Assembly: GCA_042088665.1 (NCBI GenBank)
Contig: JBELMB010000017.1
Coordinates: 1-48,485 of the forward strand
Length of the DNA: 48,485 nucleotides
Origin: JBELMB01 sp042088665
GTDB taxonomy: Bacteria > Pseudomonadota > Alphaproteobacteria > Rhodobacterales > Rhodobacteraceae
Direction: 5' to 3'
Position numbers and translations under genes: made by a program. Positions 1 through 6,788 of this stretch are shown here, piece by piece (the stretch's first letter is position 1; each line of letters opens with the position of its first letter). Below the pieces are notes generated by a model that ran no database searches, was not told the DNA's origin, and worked only from the letters and a program-made list of their open reading frames with translations.

Positions 1-311
1 CGGAACAATGTGTTCTGGATGCGCGCACCAAGCGCCGTCGCAATGTCCTGCCCAGAGGTCAGCGCGGTGCCAAGATCGCCGGTCAGCACACCGCCCAGCC
101 ATGCAAAATACCTTTGCACCGGAGGATCGTTCAGACCCAGATCTCGGCGAATGTTCTCAAGGGCTTCGGGTGTTGCCGATTGCCCCAGAATGGATTGTGC
201 CACGTCGCCGGGCAGGATGATCGTGCCCACGAAGATCAGGATCGAGACGAGGAACAAGAGGAGGATGCCCAGCGAAATTCGCTGGGCAAGAAGTTTCAAA
301 AGGGGCGGCAT
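1..311 (-). CDS. ABC transporter permease, DppB/OppB type (partial, N-terminal part)
   Basis: This is the first ~103 residues of an inner-membrane permease; the rest lies beyond the left edge. Translating the reverse strand from the ATG at 311 gives MPPLLKLLAQR, then a strongly hydrophobic helix (about residues 11-33) ending in a PGD motif. A periplasmic stretch follows with RRDLGLNDPPVQRYFAWLGG, LTGDLGTA and S-G-Q. That order is the usual start of DppB/OppB-family permeases (TM1, then a P..Y..W segment, then GDLG). The start is 5 nt after the stop of the solute-binding protein gene, so the two are co-transcribed. The substrate cannot be read from this part; the family moves oligopeptides, and some members move other solutes such as glycosides. 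Confidence 0.85.
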   Translation of the reverse strand, partial: MPPLLKLLAQRISLGILLLFLVSILIFVGTIILPGDVAQSILGQSATPEALENIRRDLGLNDPPVQRYFAWLGGVLTGDLGTALTSGQDIATALGARIQNTLF

Positions 312-316
312 GCGCG

Positions 317-1900
317 TTACGCCTTCACCCACATCTTGAACGGAGCATAGGAGTTCATCAGCGCAAAGCCCGCCGCACCATCCTGCCAGCCTTCGAGCTT
401 GTCGGAGGTGGCGTCGATGAAATCGTTGAACATCGGGCAGATCAGACCGCCTTCGTCGCGCAGAATCATGCCCATGTCGGCATACATCTGCGTGCGCTTG
501 GCGTCGTCCAGTTCGGCCCGGGCCGCCACCAGCAACTGGTCGAACTGATCGTTCTTGAAGCGGGTATCGTTCCAGTCCGCAGAGGACAGGTAAGCCGTGG
601 TGAACATCTGGTCCTGGGTCGGACGCCCGCCCCAGTACGACGTGCAGAAGGGCTGCTTGTTCCAGACTTCCGACCAGTAGCCGTCGTTGGGCTCGCGCTT
701 GATGTCCAGCGTGATGCCGGCACCGGCCAGCGACTGCTGAAACAGCGCCGCCGCATCAGGAGCGCCGGGGAAGGAGTTTTCCGAGGTGCGCAGCAGAACG
801 GAGCCATCATGCCCGGACTTGTCAAAGTGGAACTTTGCCTTGTCGGGATCGTATTCGCGCTGCTCGAACTCCGTGAAATACGGGTAGGCGGCGTTGATCG
901 GCGTGTCGTTGCCAACCGAACCATAGCCAAAGAGGATCTTGTCGACCATCTCCTGCCGGTTCATGCCGTACTTCAGCGCCAGCATCAGGTCCTGGTTGTT
1001 GAAGGGCGCGGTGTCCGCATGCGCGATGAACACGTAGTGGCCCGGACCGGCGGTGCGGCGCACGTTGATGTTGCGCGCGCGGTCCACGAGACCGGCAGTG
1101 CGCGGTGGCACGCGGTCGATCATGTCGACCTGACCGGACTGCAGCGCCGCAACACGGGCCGTGTTGTCATTGATGACGATCAACTCGATCTCGTTGGCAT
1201 AGCCGTAGTCACCCCAGTAGTTCGGGTTCTTCTCGGCGATAAAGCGGACGCCCATGTCCACTTCCTTCAGCACATAGGGCCCGGTGCCGATGCCGGCGTC
1301 CGGGGCATCGAAACCACCGCCCGGCTGGATGATCAGGTGATAATCCGCCATCAGGTAAGGCAGGTCGGCATTCGGGCCGTCCAGTGTCACGACAACGGTG
1401 TCACCATCGGCGCTGACGTCCTTGACGGACCGCATGATGCCCAGCGCGCCGGACTTCGTGTCCTCACCGGAGTGACGCTGCAGAGATTTCGCGGCGTCCT
1501 CGGCGGTCACGGTCTGACCGTTGGAAAAGGTGATGCCCTGACGGATCTTGAACCGCCAGACGCTGGCGTCGGCAGAGCCTTCGTAGCTTTCGGCCACCAT
1601 GCCGCTCAGACCGCCATCGTCGGCCAGCTCGACCAGCGGCTCGCCCCAAAGGCGGGTCACGGAGAGCGCGGTCTGGTTTGCCGCCAGCGCCGGGTCGAGG
1701 CTGTCGGTGGTGGCGCCGCCCTGCAGACCCATGCGGATGGTGCCGCCGGTCTGCGGGCCTGCCGCGCGCACAGCCTGTGTCAGCAGGCCATTGGCCGCTG
1801 CTGCCGTCACGCCCACTGCCGCTGCACGGCCGAGGAATTCACGGCGCGAGATACGGCCCATGGCCGCCCGTACCTTGAGGTAATCGAGATAGTCTTTCAC
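317..1900 (-). CDS. ABC transporter periplasmic substrate-binding protein (SBP_bac_5 family, Tat signal)
   Basis: Encodes ~527 residues of a periplasmic peptide/nickel-type binding protein. The start chosen is GTG at 1900, because GGGAGA sits about 4 nt upstream; ATG at 1861 (MGRISRREFL) is an alternative, and the frame is open to 1975. The N-terminus has a twin-arginine motif, SRREFLGRA, then an alanine-rich hydrophobic stretch and a likely cleavage near AVRAAG, so export by Tat is likely. The body shows family features: GGTIRMGLQGG, SLDPALAANQ, LWGEPLVEL, SYEGSADASVWRFKIRQGITF, GTGPYVLKE, NPNYWG and a late FNDFIDA. Length fits the family (about 500-550). It is the first gene of an importer operon with the partial permease. 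A perfect inverted repeat lies immediately upstream of the ribosome-binding site. The ligand is unknown; the neighbouring inositol genes make a sugar-derived or polyol ligand possible, but this is only context. Confidence 0.9.
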   Translation of the reverse strand: MKDYLDYLKVRAAMGRISRREFLGRAAAVGVTAAAANGLLTQAVRAAGPQTGGTIRMGLQGGATTDSLDPALAANQTALSVTRLWGEPLVELADDGGLSGMVAESYEGSADASVWRFKIRQGITFSNGQTVTAEDAAKSLQRHSGEDTKSGALGIMRSVKDVSADGDTVVVTLDGPNADLPYLMADYHLIIQPGGGFDAPDAGIGTGPYVLKEVDMGVRFIAEKNPNYWGDYGYANEIELIVINDNTARVAALQSGQVDMIDRVPPRTAGLVDRARNINVRRTAGPGHYVFIAHADTAPFNNQDLMLALKYGMNRQEMVDKILFGYGSVGNDTPINAAYPYFTEFEQREYDPDKAKFHFDKSGHDGSVLLRTSENSFPGAPDAAALFQQSLAGAGITLDIKREPNDGYWSEVWNKQPFCTSYWGGRPTQDQMFTTAYLSSADWNDTRFKNDQFDQLLVAARAELDDAKRTQMYADMGMILRDEGGLICPMFNDFIDATSDKLEGWQDGAAGFALMNSYAPFKMWVKA

Positions 1901-2229
1901 GGTAGTCTCCCTGTTGATAAGTTTTATCAAACCCCGTTGCGTGCGTACTGTGTTGCGGATCTGATCAAATAGCAACAGACGCGTGTCCCCGAAAACCAGA
2001 AGAGGCGCGCCCTTTCATGGCATGGAAACGGTCAGCGGGTCAGCAATCAAGGGAAATCATGCGTGCCGGAGATCACGCCTCGCCAGCGTTCATTTTCTCG
2101 GACAGGTGTGGGGCCGTGGCAGCGCCACGCCGATTTGAGGCTGGTGTTCTCCGCGCGCCCCACGCCCTCGGTTGGGCAGGTTTGCCCCAGATTGCGCGGG
2201 CGCCGCACCCGCCTGGCGCAAGTCTTCGA
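1901..2229. other. Intergenic region upstream of the SBP gene
   Basis: 329 nt between the start of the solute-binding protein gene and the stop of the aldolase gene. No credible gene was seen. It should hold the promoter of the importer operon on the minus strand. The clear element is the inverted repeat at 1914-1930. A GC-rich partial hairpin around 2197-2213 has no T-run, so I do not call it a terminator. Confidence 0.5.
1914..1930. promoter_or_regulatory. Candidate repressor operator: TTGATAA-N3-TTATCAA
   Basis: A perfect 7-bp inverted repeat with a 3-nt centre. It ends a few bases before the GGGAGA ribosome-binding site of the solute-binding protein gene (GTG at 1900). This arrangement is typical of a dimeric one-component repressor blocking transcription of an importer operon, for example GntR- or LacI-type. 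The repeat is seen directly; the regulator is not in the window and its identity is unknown. Confidence 0.45.
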
Positions 2230-3069
2230 TCACACCCGACCAGAGGCCCCGACGCCGCGGATCGCCAGCCGTGCCGCGGCCATCACCGGATCATGGGTGT
2301 CCTTCAGGATCGCGACGCGGTCGAACCGGGCCGGATCCGCGTCAACCGCGGTCCGCAGCGCAGCGCCAAAGGCCTTGCGCAACTCCGTCCCGATGTTGAA
2401 CTTGCAGATCGCGGACCCCGCCGCCAATGCCGTGCGCTGTGCCAGCGGCACGCCGGAGCCACCATGGATCACCAGAGGCACATCGGTGGCGTCCTCGACC
2501 GCGCGCACCCGCGCTTCGTCCAGACCGTCGCCTGCGTTCTCCTGCAAGTGGACATTGCCCACGGAAATCGCCAATGCATCAACGCCACTGCCCCGCACAA
2601 AGGCAGCCGCCTCTTGCGGATCGGTGCCCTCGGACATTGCCCCACCCGCATAGCCGACAAAGCCCACCTCCCCCTCGCAGGAAATCCCGGCTTCTTTCGC
2701 GATGGCGACAACGGCGGCGGTCTCTTCGATGTTTTGCGCCAGTGGCTTGCGCGATCCGTCATACATCAACGAGGTAAAGCCCGCATCGCGAGCCTCCCGG
2801 CATTCGTCAAAGGTATAGCCGTGATCCAGATGCGCCACGACCGGGACATCGACCTCGGCAGCCAGTTGACGAAACATCGCGGCCAGAACCGGCAGCGGCG
2901 TATGTGCCCGACAGGACGGCCCCGCCTGCAGGATCACCGGCGCGCGCTCGGCCTGTGCGGCGTAGGCAAAGGCGCGCATGTCCTCCCAGCCCAGACACAC
3001 CAGCCCGGGCACCGCGTACCCCTGTTCCAGCGCCGGTGTCAGCACCTCCGAGAGGGTGACAAGCGTCAT
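2230..3069 (-). CDS. iolJ: Class II fructose-bisphosphate/ketose-bisphosphate aldolase, IolJ-like
   Basis: A 279-residue Zn-dependent class II aldolase of the KbaY/GatY/IolJ size class. Visible residues: HLDHG at 80-84 with the metal-ligand histidine at 83, EGEVGFVG near 132-139, a histidine near 174 (SVGNVHL), IHGGSG at 201-206 with another metal-ligand histidine, and the phosphate-binding KFNIGTEL stretch. In the inositol pathway such an enzyme splits 2-deoxy-5-keto-gluconate 6-phosphate into dihydroxyacetone phosphate and malonate semialdehyde. Its ATG overlaps the iolB stop by 4 nt (ATGA), so the two are translationally coupled, and iolC lies just upstream. Context therefore favours IolJ over a tagatose- or fructose-bisphosphate enzyme. 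Sequence alone cannot separate these substrates, so the symbol rests on position. Confidence 0.82.
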   Translation of the reverse strand: MTLVTLSEVLTPALEQGYAVPGLVCLGWEDMRAFAYAAQAERAPVILQAGPSCRAHTPLPVLAAMFRQLAAEVDVPVVAHLDHGYTFDECREARDAGFTSLMYDGSRKPLAQNIEETAAVVAIAKEAGISCEGEVGFVGYAGGAMSEGTDPQEAAAFVRGSGVDALAISVGNVHLQENAGDGLDEARVRAVEDATDVPLVIHGGSGVPLAQRTALAAGSAICKFNIGTELRKAFGAALRTAVDADPARFDRVAILKDTHDPVMAAARLAIRGVGASGRV

Positions 3070-3905
3070 TTGAACTTGGCCACCATATCCATGATCCCGG
3101 GGATGGTGTGCAGCTGTTCAGCATGGGTCGGCTGAAAGTACTGCTTCAGGCTGCGCTGGCTCAAACCACCCAGAATCGTGAAGTAATACATCTCGTATCC
3201 AGGAAGTGCACAGCAGGGATGATAGCCATTGTCGATCAGAACGGTGGATCCGTCCATGATGTGATAGGCGTCCCCCGGCGCATTGTCGACGCGCTGCAAC
3301 ATCTGCACGCCAGAGCCGTAGTTCGGCTTGAAACGAAAGTTGTAGCACTCGTCATGACGCGATTCTTCGGGCAGGCGGTCGGTGTCGTGCTTGTGGCTCG
3401 GGAAACCGGACCAGCCGCCGGCCCCCACGGTGAAAAGCTCGCTCACCAACAGACGCCCGACGCGGTCGTGATGGCCCGCGCCGAGGATGTGCTTGATCTT
3501 GCGATGGGTCTTTGTGTCGTCAGAGCCGTATTGCACCAGATCCAACTCGCCCTTGCGCACCGCAAAGGGCGTCAGTGTCTCGGCGTATTTGGCACCGGCG
3601 ACAAAGATCTCTGTGTCCGTCAGCGCCGTGATCCGCGCGCCGCTGTCGCTGGGCACATAAACGCCTTCCGGCTCCCCGTCCCAGACATCGGCGCCACGGT
3701 TGCCGATCTCGGCAAAGGTTTCGCCACCCGTCTCCACGGTGACGGTGCCCGTCGCCGGGACCACGCAGGTTTCATAGCCCGCAACGCGGTAGTCGAAATG
3801 CGCGCCCGCCTTCAGGAACAGGCGGTTGAAATAGACCAGCGGAACATGCGCGTCCTCAACGTCGACGATGGGTTTGTTCTGGTTGTCAAACGGCGCGATA
3901 TGCAT
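3066..3905 (-). CDS. iolB: 5-deoxy-glucuronate isomerase
   Basis: A 279-residue cytosolic cupin enzyme that converts 5-deoxy-glucuronate to 2-deoxy-5-keto-gluconate in myo-inositol catabolism. Recognisable IolB features: SGFPSHKHDTDRLPEESRHDE, in which the HKH and later glutamate are the expected metal-binding cupin residues; YNFRFKPNYGSGVQMLQR; and the C-terminal HIMDGSTVLIDNGYHPCCALPGYEMYYF region with FQPTHAEQLHTIPGI at the end (written here as separate short stretches of the same protein). Length matches the family (~270-300). The ATG at 3905 has AAGGACA upstream. It lies 27 nt after the iolC stop and overlaps the aldolase start by 4 nt, giving an iolC-iolB-iolJ order. Confidence 0.93.
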   Translation of the reverse strand: MHIAPFDNQNKPIVDVEDAHVPLVYFNRLFLKAGAHFDYRVAGYETCVVPATGTVTVETGGETFAEIGNRGADVWDGEPEGVYVPSDSGARITALTDTEIFVAGAKYAETLTPFAVRKGELDLVQYGSDDTKTHRKIKHILGAGHHDRVGRLLVSELFTVGAGGWSGFPSHKHDTDRLPEESRHDECYNFRFKPNYGSGVQMLQRVDNAPGDAYHIMDGSTVLIDNGYHPCCALPGYEMYYFTILGGLSQRSLKQYFQPTHAEQLHTIPGIMDMVAKFK

Positions 3906-3932
3906 GGCGGTGTCCTTTGGTCAAAGCGTGGA

Positions 3933-4913
3933 TCAGGCGGAGGTTGGCCCGGGATGGTCGGCGAGGAAGGCATCGATTTCGTTTTGGTCCGGCATGGCCG
4001 GGGCACATCCGACGCGGGCCACAACCATGGCCGCCGCGGCAGACCCCTGCAGCACCGCAGCGCGCAGGGATTGGCCCTGCGACAGGGCAGAGACGAACCC
4101 GCCCATGAAACTGTCGCCCGCGCCGGTCGGCTTCAGCGCATCAGTGCGAAAAATGCCGGTGGTGATCTCTTCGTCTGCGGTCAGCGTCACGGCACCTTTC
4201 TCGCCCATCTTGTAGACGGCGATCTGCGCCCCACCGGCGACAAGGGCCCGCGCCTTTTCAAGGCCCCGGTCATAGTCCCCGGCCATGAAGCCGAACTCAA
4301 TATCGTTGCCGACAATCACGTCGGACAGCGCACCTGCACGGGAATAGACCTCTGCGGCGACAGCCTCGGAGGGCCAGGAATAGGGCCGGTAGTCGATGTC
4401 GAAGATCACCGGCACACCCGCGGCGCGGGCCAGCTCAAAGGCGCGAAACGCCGCGCTGCGCGACGGTTCCGCTGCGAAAACGGTGCCGGTGGTGATCAAA
4501 GCGGAAAACGCGCCGTAGTCCACGGCCTCCACATCTGCGACGGTCATCTCGAAATCGGCGGCGCCGTTGCGGTAGATCACCGATTGGGTGTTCTCCAGCC
4601 GGGTCTCGACCACCGCAAGCGAGTTGCGCGCTTCGCCCCCGACAGAGCGCACATGCGCGCGGCCAATGCCGTAATTGTCCAGCTGCTGCAGGGCAAAGCG
4701 CCCGACCGCATCATCGGACACACAGGTCACCAGATCGGCCTGCGCCTGAAGCCGGGCAAGCGCCACGGCGATATTGGCGGAGGATCCGCCGAGGCAGGCA
4801 TGGAACTGCGTCGCGCTGTGGATCTCGCTGCCCGGGGGATCGGCATACATATCCATCCCGGCCCGTCCGATGATCACGAATTTCCGGCCTGACAGCCGCG
4901 CCAGATCAACCAT
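3933..4913 (-). CDS. iolC: 5-dehydro-2-deoxygluconokinase (PfkB family)
   Basis: A 326-residue ribokinase-type sugar kinase predicted to phosphorylate 2-deoxy-5-keto-gluconate. The PfkB pattern is clear: KFVIIGRAGMDMYADPPG at the start, the substrate-loop GGSSANIAVALARL, DIDYRPYSW in the middle (typical of IolC), NDIEFGFMAGD, and the ATP site with catalytic aspartate in PTGAGDSFMGGF near the C-terminus. The frame stays open upstream to 5027, but the extra 38 residues are arginine/proline-rich noise. The ATG at 4913 has a strong GGGGG ribosome-binding site and gives the family's normal N-terminus. It is the first gene of the iolCBJ set, and a candidate promoter lies at 4999-5027. Confidence 0.92.
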   Translation of the reverse strand: MVDLARLSGRKFVIIGRAGMDMYADPPGSEIHSATQFHACLGGSSANIAVALARLQAQADLVTCVSDDAVGRFALQQLDNYGIGRAHVRSVGGEARNSLAVVETRLENTQSVIYRNGAADFEMTVADVEAVDYGAFSALITTGTVFAAEPSRSAAFRAFELARAAGVPVIFDIDYRPYSWPSEAVAAEVYSRAGALSDVIVGNDIEFGFMAGDYDRGLEKARALVAGGAQIAVYKMGEKGAVTLTADEEITTGIFRTDALKPTGAGDSFMGGFVSALSQGQSLRAAVLQGSAAAAMVVARVGCAPAMPDQNEIDAFLADHPGPTSA

Positions 4914-5438
4914 TGTCGCCCCCTTGCTGGCGCCACCTCCGGCCGGGACGGCGCGGGGCAGTCTGGGCCGGGGCCGGCGGCGCGCCTCCCCTGGGCCGTG
5001 TATGACCTCGCGGCGACGGGCTGTCAAAAGGCCCTTGGCAAGAAGCTTTCATTGCTGAGAGGCTGCGCCGCTGCGCAGGGTTCCTTCCGCGCCCGCATTC
5101 TCGTGGTGCGGGGGACCGGTCACCCCCGGTGCGCAATGACTGTGTTGGCAAGCATGGCGCTGAGGTCAGCGCCGATATGGGCCTGCACGCCCTGGGCCTT
5201 CGTCACCGTCGTTCAAGCAAGACCGTCGCGCGCGCGGCACGTCTTCCTCAGATATGCGCCGATGAGAAAGACCCCTGCAGGATCCTTCCGTGGGTGTCTG
5301 CGGCGGGGCCACCACGCCGGGTTCGGCAAAGAACGGCCCGTTTGACATCCCGACGGATCAGACGTGTCAGACCACCATTCTCGCCGAGAATGCCCCCGGA
5401 TCCCGGACATCGGTTTGCCGCAAGAACACCCTTTCGCG
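4914..5438. other. Intergenic region upstream of iolC
   Basis: 525 nt with no gene that I can support. Open frames on both strands are short and arginine/proline-rich, with no recognisable domain and no good ribosome-binding site. The part next to iolC holds a candidate promoter. The rest could be decayed coding sequence, but I see no match to a known family. Confidence 0.45.
4999..5027 (-). promoter_or_regulatory. Candidate sigma-70-type promoter of iolCBJ
   Basis: On the minus strand there is a perfect TTGACA (-35, 5022-5027), a 17-nt spacer and CATACA (-10, 4999-5004, three of six consensus bases). Transcription would start near 4992, giving a leader of about 80 nt before the iolC ATG. 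The -35 is convincing and the -10 weak, as is common in alphaproteobacteria. Confidence 0.42.
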
Positions 5439-6470
5439 TCAGGTGTTGGGCATCCGGGACATATCCATCTGAGCGGCGATCAGGCTTTCAACGAGGGCTG
5501 GATCCGCGCGTTTGAGTGCGCGTTCCGGGCGGCCATCCAGGATCGCGCGCACGTCTTGCAGGATCATGTCCCCGATCAACTGGCGCCCGCCCGGCACCGC
5601 CGCGGCCCGATGCGGCGAGAGGATCACGTTGCGCGCCTGGCGCAGCGGATCTGTGGGCGCGAGAGGCTCGTCGGGAAAGACATCCGTGGCCAGCCGGATG
5701 CGCCCGGCCTCTGCCGCGGCCAGCAGCGCCGGAAAATCGGCACACCATGCGCGGCTGATGACCACCACCAGTGCACCGGGTTGCAGCGCCTCGATCAGCG
5801 CGGCGCTCAGCAGGCCGCGGGTTTCCTCGGACGGGACCGCGGCAACCACGACCACGCGGCAATTGCGCACCAGCGTTTCCAGATCGGTGAGCGTGACATC
5901 CGGACCGGCATCCTCGACAAAAGGGTCATGGGCCATGACCTGCGGCGCAAAAGGCGCCATTACCCGGTGCGTTTCCCGCGCGATCTGGCCATAGCCGACA
6001 AAGCCGACCGACTGACCGAACAGCGTGAAATCCCGGTCCTCCCGGTCATCCAGCCAGCGTTCCGCCCCGCGGCGAAAGGCCTCATGCTCTTCGATCAGAC
6101 CGCGCCCGGCGGACAGGATCATCGCCAACACCATCTCTGCCACCGACTGCCGGAACCCCGGTGAACACGACAGCACCTCGACCCCCCTGTCGAAACAGGC
6201 ACCATAGTCCAGCCCGTCGCGGAACGCGCCGGAGACCTCGATGGTGGCTCGCAACTCCGGGGCCCGCGCAAGATCCTCTGCGGAGAGGTCCGGCCGGGAG
6301 GCCACGTAAAACGCCGCATCGGGCAGCAGGTCCATGATCTGCGCGCGCGGCATGGGCCAGTTCACGCCCCCCCGCACATCGCACAGCGCGCAAAGCGCGG
6401 CGTGTGCTTCAGGGCGGAAAAGCTCTTCGAGCTTGCGGAAATGCTGGTCGAGAATAAGCAGGGGTTTCAT
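5439..6470 (-). CDS. D-isomer-specific 2-hydroxyacid dehydrogenase (NAD(P)-binding)
   Basis: A 343-residue cytosolic oxidoreductase of the phosphoglycerate dehydrogenase superfamily. The Rossmann nucleotide-binding motif is GFVGYGQIARE (near residues 155-165), followed by MAHDPF, which supplies the usual acidic residue after beta-2. The catalytic triad can be placed: arginine in VVVISRAW, glutamate in DVFPDEPLAP and histidine in LSPHRAAAVPGG. The N-terminal half carries the substrate domain, with RPDLSAEDLARAPELR and the ISV-type segment reading EVSGAFRDGLDY. Length is typical (~320-345). It stands alone, 525 nt from iolC in the same orientation. The substrate is not readable; a reductase acting on a keto-acid from sugar or polyol breakdown would suit the neighbourhood. 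Confidence 0.88.
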   Translation of the reverse strand: MKPLLILDQHFRKLEELFRPEAHAALCALCDVRGGVNWPMPRAQIMDLLPDAAFYVASRPDLSAEDLARAPELRATIEVSGAFRDGLDYGACFDRGVEVLSCSPGFRQSVAEMVLAMILSAGRGLIEEHEAFRRGAERWLDDREDRDFTLFGQSVGFVGYGQIARETHRVMAPFAPQVMAHDPFVEDAGPDVTLTDLETLVRNCRVVVVAAVPSEETRGLLSAALIEALQPGALVVVISRAWCADFPALLAAAEAGRIRLATDVFPDEPLAPTDPLRQARNVILSPHRAAAVPGGRQLIGDMILQDVRAILDGRPERALKRADPALVESLIAAQMDMSRMPNT

Positions 6471-6788
6471 GGGTCAGGCGGCCATCCGTTTTTCGGCAAG
6501 TGGATGCAAAGGCACTGGTGAGGTCAAGGTCAAACCCGACACATCCGGGATAATGCGATTTCAGGGCAGGGGTCCGGGGTGACAGGTCGAAAAGCACCAC
6601 TTGGCCCGTCCCCTCAGGCAACAGAACCAGCGCAACAGAACCGGCGTCGCGCGGACTGGCACCCAAGCAGGACCGTTTCGACGCACACTGAGGGACCACT
6701 TCCGCCTGCGTCAGATCGGATGGAGCGCACCCGACCGAGAGGCCTCCTCCGCAATGGCACAGGCGTCACGCATCCTGAGCCGAAGACC
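6471..6788. other. Intergenic region between the dehydrogenase and the sensor kinase
   Basis: 318 nt without a supported gene. A 6-bp-stem hairpin (6774-6793, CCTGAG/CTCAGG on the minus strand) overlaps the histidine kinase stop codon but lacks a T-run. Two TTGACC hexamers occur in tandem upstream of the dehydrogenase, but no matching -10 was found. A minus-strand frame of 96 codons (6409-6699) overlaps the dehydrogenase start and has no recognisable content. Confidence 0.4.

Noticed and set aside
4998..5515. Possible small genes in the gap upstream of iolC.
   Set aside because: The translations are arginine/proline-rich, match no family I know, and lack good start signals.
6409..6699. 96-codon minus-strand frame overlapping the dehydrogenase start.
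   Set aside because: No recognisable domain, and it overlaps a well-supported gene in another frame.
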